Source of the DNA: Apium graveolens
Lineage: Eukaryota; Streptophyta; Magnoliopsida; Apiales; Apiaceae
NCBI RefSeq assembly: GCF_009905375.1
Contig: NC_133647.1
Location: 48,356,506 to 48,420,505 of the forward strand
Length of the DNA: 64,000 bases
Direction of reading: 5' to 3'
The notes below the pieces were generated by a model that had not been told where the DNA came from, did no database searches, and saw only the letters and a list, made by a program, of their open reading frames with translations. Position 1 is the first letter of the stretch, and every line of letters begins with the position of its first letter. The translations under genes and the position numbers were made by a program. Shown piece by piece: positions 54,984 to 64,000 of this stretch.

Positions 54984-56447
54984 TGTTAGGGCGAAATCAC
55001 GCACTAATATTCACGCAAGTATACGCGTTCGCAAGTAATATAGAATACTTTCTAGTTCGTTCCCTCAGAAACTCAGACTAATTTATTGTCTAATTTAACT
55101 CACTCACCAATGTATGACTACTTCTCAATGTTAAGATAATAACACTTAAAATTGTTGATTAAATATTAACTATAATTAACTACTTAATTAACCACTTAAC
55201 TAACACTTCAATTTATCAATAATAAAACACTCATGAGATCACAACTTCATTATTACTTCCTTCTATAGCCATTGTTATTACCTTTAGCATGTGACAGTGA
55301 TGATATTAATCGAATAATAGGAAACTGATAAAAGCCAACTTTCATTGTACTAATACCATTCTACCAAACATCCACAATTAAGATAGAAGTTGAATAGTCA
55401 TCAATTATGTTGAGTTCCTATATGTCTACAGAAATTGACAACACAACGATTTAAGCACAAGTTATCCCTTTTTGATTACATAGGGCAAATAAAACTGTTA
55501 GAGTTACCCACTAATCATGCACAACATACATGAACCTATGCTAGCATGGCAAGTTCTAAATCTCAAGATCCACCGTCGCTTCACAAGAGATTAACACCCT
55601 ATCTCATATGTTCGCGACGCACATAAGACGAATACGCACAACCAATACTAGATACCATGCAATCATCACATACTAAAGTATTAAATAATTAACTAAAGAA
55701 TTCCATAATAAATCCGTTGCAACCCCATGATCACGATTAGTCCATAATAGAACTTATCGCCATCATGGGTTCATATGAAATCATGATAAACAAACACAAG
55801 AAAATAATAACTAAACTGATTATATTAAAATAGAGTACGTCACAAGAGTAAATAAGTCAAAGCAAGAAAACTAGCATCCAATGTTACAACGAAACAAGAA
55901 TCACAAGAATATATGCTTCCTCTTCGTTGATGTGTGCTAAATCGGTCTTCTTCCTTATCTCCTTCGCTTCTTGCAAAACACAATCTAAAACATAATCTCC
56001 TCTTAACACTCTGTGAAAAACGTCTCAAATCTACCTATATAATAGTCCCATAAAACTCAGATTACATAGAAGTTAGAAGCCAAACAGAAGTAGAAGTCTA
56101 AAATAATATATCTTTTTCCCCGACCCTGCGCGGCCGCTCAGCATTTCTGCGCGGGCGCGCAAGGCTGCTGCGCGGCCGCTCAGCATTGCTGCGCGGGCGC
56201 GCAGGACCCTACTGGAAAAATTCCAGGTTTGCTCCGTTTCTTCGCCGTAATCTGCCCGTTCTTTTCCTCTCTCAATGGTGAACACATGCCAAGGCTTATT
56301 CTTGATAATTCCTCCTCCGAAATGCAACTAATACCCTGAAATGCATAAACACTAGAAAAATGCATCAAATACACAAAATACTTGATTTCAAGACACCAAT
56401 TTAAGCCATTTTAAGACGTTCTAAGTGGTATAAAATGCCACTTATCA
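54984..56447 (-). mobile_element. 5' LTR of Athila (1464 bp)
   Basis: It is the same length as the left LTR, with the same ends. Most differences seen by eye are transitions. The CpG-dense double module is at 56126-56204. Confidence 0.93.
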
Positions 56448-56452
56448 GAAAT

Positions 56453-59400
56453 CCACTAGATACGGAAAGAATTGAGTATAAGGTAACAGGATAAAAAGGA
56501 TTTAAATTAAAGGTTTATAAGAGAGGATCATAAAAGGAATATAATATAATGAGAAAGGTCAAGGGAACCTAAGTAATAAGATCCCGGGTATGATCCCTCA
56601 AACAATAAACGAAAATGAAAGTTAAGCGAACCGTATAACAGATCAGTGGTCATTAGGCAAACAATTAGGAAGTTAATCAAAGGGATTAGAGAGGATGATG
56701 TCACCCAACCAATGAGAAGAGGACAAGGAGGGAAAGATGACATCATAGCATGAGACAAGCATGACATAAGGAGGAAGGAGATGTGGATGGTTATTAACCA
56801 CACAAAAATCAAGGTTAAATTGGTAATTAACCAAAAACAAATCAAACATTCAACCAACCAAGCCAAACAATTCATTTTTCATCAAAACAAGAACACAAGG
56901 CATTTTATTTTCTTCATGCTCTCGGCTTTTTACTATTTCAAAGAAAACAAATTTCAAAACTCGGGATCAAGGCTTCCTAAATTGGTAAGATAATTCCCTA
57001 GTCATCCTTATGCATAGTTATGGCTATATTATGAGTTTAAGCACCCCATCCATTCTCAATCTTCTTCAATAAATCAATGAAGAAGACAATGAATAGTGAT
57101 TTCAAAGTTTTTAACTTGATTTTTCTTGTTTTCCTTTAAGATCCAAGCATTCCTAAGACTCCTCAAGGCTTCTTAAGGCTTCCTAGCTACTCCCACCACT
57201 TCAAGGAAGGTATATCATCTCCAAACCCTAGCTTTAATTTGTATATTAGGTTGATTATGGTTGTGAGGGTAAAGAGTAGCTTGAAACTTGTTTGTTTAAG
57301 AGTTTGGGTTGGAATGGTGGTGATTGATTTGTTGAAATCTTATGATTTGGTTAAAGAATGTAGTATAGTTTAAATTCAAGTTTTAGGAGTAAGTAAATGG
57401 ATTATAATGAGTTGGTTTGGGGCTGTTGTAATGTATTTTGGATGGAGTTTTGATTGGGTTGTGAATTGGGGTTGAATTGTGGTTGTTTTGAGTTGGTTTA
57501 AATTTGGGAAATCGCGTAAATATAGTCGTCGTAATGTCCGATTTACTTTAGACTGCTTTTGTTCATAACATTAGGACCCGAGAACCCCCTGCTAGATGTT
57601 GACCATTGATATTTTTAGATAGTTCATGTTACGAGCTTCATTTTGATATGTAGTTCGTTTGATTCCGATGTACGGTTTAGGAGAAACGACCGTTTTAAGT
57701 AACGGCATTTCGCGAACGAAACTTTTCCCCTTGCCTTACTTTGAAACATAGGTTAAAGACCAAAAAGGGTTAATTAGTGTATAAAACAATTATGGTAAGA
57801 GTGTTAGGCAGTTGGTAAGACACTCGCGAAGGAATCGCCTTAAAACTCGTAATGGTTAAATTATTAAAAATGGTGGAGCCGAGGGTACTCGAGTGACTTA
57901 AGAGAATCAGTAAGCGCAAAACAAGCGTTAGAGTCTAAGTTAGTTAAAGTATAGATTTACAAGTGACTTTGGTTTAATTCCAACTTACTTGTTGTTTATA
58001 GGTTACCAGACTCGTCCCGAGCCTTTTATCACCCCCAGTCGCTCAGGCAAGTTTTCTACCCGTTATACTGTTGTTGTGATGTATACACTTGTATATGCAT
58101 TATCTTGTAGTAGATGCATGATGGTTATATTAGCAAATTCTTGCGATATATTGTAGCATGTGATATGGTACATATGCATGCCTGTTTCGTATTCTTGCCA
58201 TATATATCTGTTGGTTCAGTTGATAATACCTATGCTAGAGAATAGTGGTAATTTGCATATACCCTTAGTATAGGGACCCAAAGGTGAAAACATTTTCCAA
58301 AACCGGGAGTCGAGGATCCCGAGTAGATTTTATATATATATATTTATATATATATGGTTATAGTTTTCCAAACTATTAATCGAATAAGGTTTATTCGATA
58401 ACTTTATTTTATTAATGAATATTATCTTGAATATTCATTCGAGGACTTATGACTCCTGTATATTATTTATTGAATATTACTTGGATATTCATTTGAGGAT
58501 GTATGACTCCTTTATTTTATTTAATGAATATTATTTATAATATTCATTCGAGGTATTATGACTCCGCTTATTATTTATTAATATTCTTTATTTATTAAAG
58601 AATAATGTTCGATAATCAAACTTACTTTTGATATTCAAATAAAGATATTACTTTCGTATAAGTATATCTTTGATTATTTACTATTCATTTCAAGTATAAG
58701 TTTTACAACTTCTACTTCAAGTTAATTATATAGAGATTATCCTTATGGGAATATTATTTAATAATATTCAGATATTTTCTAATATATTGGGGCTGATTTA
58801 TTTTATTAAATCAGCATTACTCCAAACATTCTTAAAAATGTTTTCGAGTCTTCAAAATGATTTTTAAAGTTAGAGTGGACCCCAAAACTCATTTTTTTTA
58901 TATTTAAGATCTTCCTTTCAAAGGGGATTTAAATACTCGCTCAAAACCTGGGGGATCCAGCTCTGTGGTGCATTTTACATTCGCAACGTGGTTGCTGTTT
59001 TGAGAAAATAAATGAATTGCTTACTTACCCAACGTTCGGGAAGTAAGCCCATCTAATTGAGTCGGCATAAGCGACAGGCCGGGGTACGGTCTATCAAAGT
59101 GTAAGTGGCTGGGTGGCAGTCCATCAACACGTAAGAGGCCGGGTGGCGGTCCAGCACAAGGTCCTTATGTGGCCAGGGTGATGACCGGTGGGGGATTCAT
59201 CCATCTACTGGTAGAAAAGGTTACTTATTGGTATCTTTGCCTGATCAGCAAGATATCAGGTTTATGCCAAAATTCTTTTCCTTTCCAAAATTCATTGGAT
59301 GTTACAAACTCTGTTCATACTTTACATAACAGAGGTTCCAGGAAATGTTTAAGAGATATATATGTGGATATATATCGGGACTAAATAAAGTATGTCGTAA

Positions 59401-60126
59401 CTTTATTTCATTCAATAATATTTCAAAGATTAAATATATTCAAGTCTTAACTTGTGGTCTCATCTATGGGATGACCTTTTTTTTAAAACCTATAATACTT
59501 TGAACAGTGGTAGTTCAAGTAGCCTTATAAATGATATAAGTATAGTGAAGTATTTGGTAACTTCATCTTCCTTTAAGCTTATATCCAGTAAGTAATTATC
59601 TTACTTTTGATAAAGGTTTTCAGTAAGTTATCTATTAGATACTTGTATTATTGATTACACTATATATTATCTTGCGAGCTGTAATGCTCACTCTTGCTTT
59701 ATTTCTTCATCACACAACAACAATTAGGAAAGATGGCCAGACTCCAGCAGACCCAGCGCAAGCGCGTGGGAAGCGTCCCGCGTCTTCCCGTTAATGTTGT
59801 AGCTGCAATAGCTGCAGAGGTAGATCTATTGATAGATCAGGCATTCTACTTTTGAGAATCAATTATGTATAATTATAACTTGTGGCAGATAATGGCAATT
59901 ATCTGTAAATTTATCAAGTAATCATTTTGGGTTGTAATAACTTTTAATTGTGGATTCAAAGACTTGTACTTATTTCAATTTCATCTCTGAGACTATAACG
60001 GGTTGTGGTGTGTGTTAGTGTGGGGTCACAGTATGAGGTTAATTATTATTAATTAAGTGAAGTGATATTGTGGAAAGAAAGACCGTTACGACCCGGATCC
60101 CCGACCCCGGATCTGGGGGTGTTACA
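56453..60126 (+). mobile_element. Right part of solo LTR X
   Basis: This holds most of LTR X. Candidate splice donors are AATTG/GTAAGA (56985) and GGAAG/GTATAT (57210), with an acceptor-like CCTTTAAG (about 57141) between them. A three-unit repeat lies near 58427-58560. A GC-richer stretch with repeated GGCCGGGTGGCGGTCCA-type words is at 59060-59165. The GCGAGC...GCTCAC motif is at 59673-59690. No ORF has a recognisable domain. Confidence 0.7.
58427..58560 (+). repeat. Three tandem copies of about 60 bp in solo LTR X
   Basis: GAATATTCATTCGAGGACTT followed by ATGACTCC recurs three times in variant form (ends near 58455, 58510 and 58564), with AT-rich filler of changing length. Confidence 0.7.
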
Positions 60127-62005
60127 CTGGCCCTCTTCGGGGATTCCCCAATAATATGCATAACTTTTCGGGCATAGGCTTTCCTGGAGTTCTTGGATAA
60201 TCCAGCAGCAGTTGGTCCTCCAAAAATTATGTTTATCACAGGCCCTCGGGGTCGTGGTCCTCCGAAGATTGTATTTATCACCGGTCCCCCAGGTTGGGGA
60301 TTTCGCCCCTGATATTCTTGATCTCTTCTTCGATCATCAATTTTTTTTCTCACTTTGTTGCTCCTGTCTCCTCCATCTCCAGTGTACTTGTTCAATCTCC
60401 CTTTTCTAATAAGGAACTCAATTTCATCTTTCAGTTGCCTACACTCATCGGTGTCATGACCAACATCCTTATGAAACTACACTACTCGCTCTTATCTAGC
60501 TTGGCAGGATCGATCTTCAAGGGCTTAGGCCAACGAATATCTCGATCTTTCTCGATTTCCATTAAAATTTGGCTCCTTGGATCATTCAGCTTAACATACT
60601 CAGTAAATTTTTGTCCAGGTCCTCCCTCATCGGAGTTGAGTTTGCTCAGTTCTAGGATACTTATCCTTAGCAACATACTCCAGATCAGTTTTCCGCTTCT
60701 TGCTTCCAGCAGGCTCGTTGCTCACTACGGTCTTCCTCATGCTCTCTTCCACCTTGATGTACTTCCCTGCCCTATCTTGGAGCTGCAACATGCTTTCAGG
60801 GGGTGTTTGGCCAAGGACATCTTGAAAAACTCATCCCTATTTCCTTGTTGCAGTGCTATCATGGCTACCTTGTCATCAAGGTTTGGGACTTTTAAGGCTT
60901 CCTTCATGAAACGATTCAGGTAGTCTCTTAAGGATTCCTTCGCTACCTGCACAATGCTCATGAGGGATGCTGAACTTTTCTCATGCACTCTCCCACTAAT
61001 GAACTGCTTAATAAAAGCCTGACTTAATTCCCTGAAGGATCCAATAGAGTTTGGGGGCAAACGACTATACCATCTTTGAGCCATACTCGACAGGGTTTGA
61101 GGAAAAGCCCGACACTTATTAGCGTCATTCACGGGCTGTAGCAACAGTACATTAGAGAATGTCCTGACATGATTAGCGGGATCTCCAGTGCCATCATAAG
61201 ATCTGATAGTGGGCATCTTGAACTTCCTTGAGATATGGGCATTCATTATTTCTTCAGTGAATGGTGGGGTAGGATCATCAGGATCTCCAAGGGGAAGAAG
61301 ATTGCTTGGATCAGCTCTTGGGATAACAACCCTTCTCTGTATTGGACCATTAAGGTCTATGATAGGGGGAGGATTCCTCCCCCTTGGAGGTAGTGGGGGT
61401 CTGGTATTCTAGTGCGCCTCCAAGTCACGCTTCAGCCTTTGAATCTCAGCCTCATGAGCCCTGATCCTTTCCTGCACTTCTTGGGGATTCGTCCCTTGGG
61501 TGGTCCTAGGACGTTGGCGACCATCAGCCATCGGCTCTGTACCAGCACGCCTCCTTCTTGGGGCCACTTCATCATCTGAAGATTTGGAGTCTCTCTCAGT
61601 GTAAGGACCGGAAAATTCCTGATCCTCAAGGATAGGAGCCAAACCTTGTATATAGGGGGGCGATCTCCCTCGTGCTTCACTCCGCCCAGCATGTCTGCTT
61701 CCTCCAACCTCGGGGTAAAGGGGCATCCCATATGGAGGGTTGGTAGTCACAACAGTTGAATACTCATACCCAATGGGTCGAGAATTCATAGGTGCATGTA
61801 GTTGTTGAACTTGTGGATTCGTACCTTGAGTAGCCGAGGGAATCGTCCCTTGTGGCTGAGGTTCAGTTGCCCCTATCTGGGCTTCTCCCTGTATGGCTGC
61901 ATAAGTTGAATGAGGAGGTACCTCCACGGTTGACGAAATCACTTGGGTTGTCCCCGCTGGTGTTCCTCCTTCAAGGGCTTTAATTGTTCTCCGTGTTCTC
62001 GCCAT
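60127..62005 (-). pseudogene. gag: Retand-2 gag, broken
   Basis: The ATG at 62005 opens an N-terminus matching Retand-1 (ISSTVEVPPHSTYAA; GPYTERDSKSSDDEVAPRRR). A TAG (61409-61411) stands where Retand-1 has CAG. The Retrotrans_gag core is at 61246-60737 (MAQRWYSRLPPNSIGSF). A one-base loss near 60800 shifts the frame, and more shifts interrupt the zinc-knuckle region near 60480. The last piece (60395-60132) runs into the CTGGC duplication. Confidence 0.87.
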
Positions 62006-62020
62006 GGAAGTTGTTGTGCT

Positions 62021-62040
62021 TTCCCACAGACGGCGCCAGA
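62021..62040 (-). other. Primer binding site of Retand-2
   Basis: On the - strand TCTGGCGCCGTCTGTGGGAA touches the LTR and equals the Retand-1 site except for one base. Confidence 0.8.
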
Positions 62041-62623
62041 TGTTATGGATTAAAAACTAAGGCATTTAATTGTTGTGTTTATTACTAAGGAACATGAGCT
62101 TCGAGGCTCGATTTGACTGCTCTTGTATTTCGTGACTCAATCTACCTTAATAAGATGCCTACGTACCTTGCTGATTGCCAAGGATCAAGTCAAAAAACGT
62201 AATTCTGATCTGTGGGGTGAGGCCCCTTATATAGATGTTGGGAGTCCTTGAATTGGACTTGGTGTAGGAGACTTGGTGGTCAAGTCTCAGAATTAGATTG
62301 GACTTTGGAGTCCAAAGTGGTAGGAAACTGATTCCTTATCCTTCTAGGTCCCTTGGAGGCTAATCCACTAGGATTTATATCCTTATTGGGACTCTTCTTA
62401 ATAGCTGATTTTTCCCTTATTAATTAATTATGAAATTAATTAATATTCAGGGCTTTGGGCCTTCTTTGTTCCATCAGGCCTGATCTGGTCCATCAGGCCT
62501 GATCAATATGTTAACCTTTTTGGTCTGAATGTCATACATCTTCTTATTGGGCCTTGTAGCCCAAATTATGTGTAATTAATGTAATATCTAATTACGTAAT
62601 TATGATTTATTTATTCCCTATCA
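62041..62623 (-). mobile_element. 5' LTR of Retand-2 (583 bp)
   Basis: It starts TGTTATGGATT and ends TTATTCCCTATCA, directly before the AGTGT duplication (62624-62628). Confidence 0.92.
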
Positions 62624-62628
62624 AGTGT
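62624..62628 (+). repeat. Target-site duplication of Retand-2, right
   Basis: AGTGT, identical to 28465-28469. Confidence 0.92.
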
Positions 62629-63830
62629 CAATCAAGTCATCAGGATTTTGATCAATGAACTTCTTGAGTTTTGAAAAGAACCCTATTGGCATATGATCAT
62701 TTGATTCAGAATCTTCTTGAATGATCAGTCTTCTTTTCTAGATTGGAAAGCAGTCTTCTTTCTTCTCACTCTCACTCAGTGAGACTTGTTTAGCTTTCTG
62801 TCCAGATGTGACAGATTTCTTAAATAGCCTTTTCTTTGTTACAACTGATGTCTTTTGAGAGACAGCAGAGGAGGCTAATTTAGAGCCTTGTTGTGTTTGC
62901 TGTTTGGAAGAAGAAATGCTTGGGTTAGAAACAAGATGGGTGATTTCTTGAGTCTTAGCATCAGGAACTGTGACAGAGGTTCCATCATCAGGATTTGCAG
63001 GCACTTGTGTAGGAGTAGGTCCATTTCTTAACAGAAATTACCTGACCTCTCTAGGAAGAAAGGGTGGTCCTGAAAATTTGTTCTTTTCATCCCTTTTAAT
63101 ATGATCAGTGATTTCTTTTTCAGAAATTTAAAAAATAGGGAGTAATTCATCATCATCAAACATAGCATTAGGGCAATGAAAATTAAAAATCAGTTGAAAA
63201 ACCTAGTATACCCTATTACTCCTGAAGCATCTGCTCTCCTAGCAATTATGAACTGTAATATAGTATTACCATAATCAAAATTACCAAAGTTAAGAAGAGA
63301 GTACCCAATTCTCAGGGAAGTGGAGGGAAGAGCATCAAAGTTTGTTGTCTTATTCAAGAAACATCTACTAATGCAGTCAAAGAAACAGTTCCACTCTTTT
63401 TTCAGTTTGGTCCTGGCCAGTTTTCTAATGGTTGTGATTTCTCCCTTATAGCCTAAAGTTCTGAGCATATCAAACAGCTGCTCAGTGGTATGAGTATCAG
63501 GAGCACCATCAAGAGTAGGAAATCTCAAGGTTTGAATTAGAGTGTCAGCATTAACTTCATATTTTTGGTCCTTATACTCAAAAGAAAAGCTAGTATATGT
63601 TGGATTTACCACAACTGTGTTCAAGACCTGCATGACAGCCCTGTATGACACCTTAACAGGATTTGTGAGAGCATACCCAATTAGACATAGAAGAAGAAAA
63701 TCCTGAATATCATGAAAAGATGATGATAGCTGCTGATGTGTAAGCAGAGCTAAGTAATTGTTAGTTCCAAATGTTTTTCCATGAATGAATGCAGTTTGAC
63801 TGGAGAATGGTGAAACTCAGAAGTTGTCAT
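62629..63830 (-). pseudogene. Copia B third ORF, N-terminal part, broken
   Basis: The ATG at 63830 opens MTTSEFHHSPVKLHSF. A one-base shift follows near 63780, then the frame reads TNNYLALLTHQQLSSSFHDI into 63651-63190 (YEVNADTLIQTLRF, TKLKKEWNCFF, LNKTTNFDALPSTSLRIGY). After a stop come Ser/Thr/Gln-rich pieces (63004-62738). The central block is homologous to copia A's N-terminal domain (20491-20009). The frame is cut by Retand-2 and resumes at 28464. The role is unknown. Confidence 0.6.
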
Positions 63831-64000
63831 GATGTGAATAGCTTGTGAGAGAGAGTAAGTGTGAAATGTGCGCAGTGAAACCAAGTGTATGATGAATTGT
63901 GTTACAGAATTTCTTCTAATTTTATAGCTTCACTATTCAGAGATAGGTTTAACATACTCGTATGAATGAGGTAACTTAGCGAATTTGACTACGAACAAGA
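63831..64000 (-). other. Copia B spacer upstream of the third ORF
   Basis: 170 bases to the right edge have no ORF. By comparison with copia A this is the spacer between pol and the third ORF. I see no clear promoter or splice signal. Confidence 0.4.

Larger units (their letters stand above)
45217..56447 (-). mobile_element. Athila Ty3/gypsy element, 11.2 kb, nearly complete
   Basis: Two LTRs of exactly 1464 bp are bordered by GAAAT (45212-45216 and 56448-56452). On the - strand come the tRNA-Asp-type primer site, a gag-pol frame of 1789 codons, a second ORF and a polypurine tract. Family assignment rests on the primer site, RT box FMDD and the second ORF. LTRs differ at about 20 positions by eye, so it is the youngest insertion here. 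Only a few stops break the coding regions. Confidence 0.93.
45018..60126 (+). mobile_element. Solo LTR X (Tekay-like, about 3.87 kb), split by Athila
   Basis: The two parts, 45018-45216 and 56453-60126, make one sequence from TGTAATAACCCCC to TCTGGGGGTGTTACA bordered by a 5-bp duplication. It contains no gag or pol, and the LTR start does not recur inside, so it is a single LTR left by recombination between two LTRs. Length, the TGT...ACA ends, the CCCCGACCCCGG-type tail and the GCGAGC...GCTCAC motif resemble the two other Tekay-like LTRs here. The + strand orientation is inferred from that likeness. Confidence 0.78.
28470..62623 (-). mobile_element. Retand-2: Ty3/gypsy Tat/Retand-type element, swollen to 34 kb by nested insertions
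   Basis: Its own sequence is 28470-33620, 41838-45017 and 60127-62623 (the last two insertions are bordered by ACTAG and CTGGC duplications), about 10.8 kb in all. LTRs, primer site, polypurine tract, gag-pol order and antisense gene match Retand-1. LTRs differ by about 26 positions plus a ~14-base gap, so it is older than Retand-1. It lies in copia B's third ORF. Confidence 0.92.
24356..64000 (-). mobile_element. Copia element B (SIRE/Maximus-like), 3' part, interrupted by Retand-2
   Basis: On the - strand this runs third ORF (63830 to 24918, split by Retand-2), polypurine tract and 3' LTR. Pol must lie beyond the right edge. Its third ORF and polypurine tract match those of copia A but are clearly diverged, so it is a related but different family. 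It entered copia A's pol at about 24355; the candidate target site ACAAT (24351-24355) cannot be checked in this window. Confidence 0.72.

Noticed and set aside
58320..58350. TATATATA run in solo LTR X as a promoter
   Set aside because: It lies in the middle of an AT-rich repeat region, far from the LTR start region suggested by the splice-like sites. No start signal is visible.
1..64000. Host protein-coding genes, tRNA or rRNA genes
   Set aside because: Every long open frame is explained by a retrotransposon or is a shadow. I see no tRNA or rRNA sequence beyond tRNA-complementary primer sites.

Overview
The window is a piece of a large, repeat-rich plant genome, most likely a eudicot. I see no host gene. 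Essentially all 64 kb is LTR retrotransposon sequence, inserted element within element. The plant assignment rests on the families present: Ty3/gypsy Tat/Retand-type elements with a second RNase H and an antisense gene, an Athila element with a tRNA-Asp-type primer site, Tekay-like chromovirus LTRs, and Ty1/copia elements with an extra third ORF (SIRE/Maximus-like). I cannot name the species.

Layout, left to right. 1-4715: the last codons of a Tekay-like pol (+ strand) and its 4.57-kb 3' LTR, which carries an internal ~1-kb tandem duplication. 4716-24355: copia element A (- strand), a broken LTR, a third ORF and a decayed pol. Its third ORF is split by Retand-1 (7786-18552, - strand, 582-bp LTRs). 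24356-64000: copia element B (- strand), which entered A's pol and runs off the right edge. B's third ORF is split by Retand-2 (28470-62623, - strand, target duplication AGTGT). Retand-2 is itself interrupted twice: by a decayed Tekay-like element on the + strand (33621-41837, target duplication ACTAG), and by a solo LTR 'X' (outer limits 45018-60126, target duplication CTGGC). X holds a young Athila element (45217-56447, - strand, 1464-bp LTRs, target duplication GAAAT). The nest is five deep: A > B > Retand-2 > X > Athila. LTR differences counted by eye (about 20 in 1464 bp for Athila, about 18 in 582 bp for Retand-1, about 26 in 567 bp for Retand-2) agree with this order.

How the parts work. 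Each element is, or was, a gag-pol unit: gag for the particle, protease, reverse transcriptase/RNase H, and integrase. Every polyprotein here has stops or frameshifts. Athila is closest to intact, with one 1789-codon frame broken by two TAG codons. Both Retand copies also carry a convergent gene on the opposite strand near the 3' LTR. It has its own TATA box, a dense cluster of TGGGCY motifs and conserved introns.

The points most worth following are that antisense gene and its promoter; 105-bp tandem repeats made of palindromes beside it; evidence that the long Tekay LTRs contain leader introns with a conserved acceptor; a CpG-dense module repeated in Athila; and a short motif scattered through copia A with a diverged counterpart in copia B.
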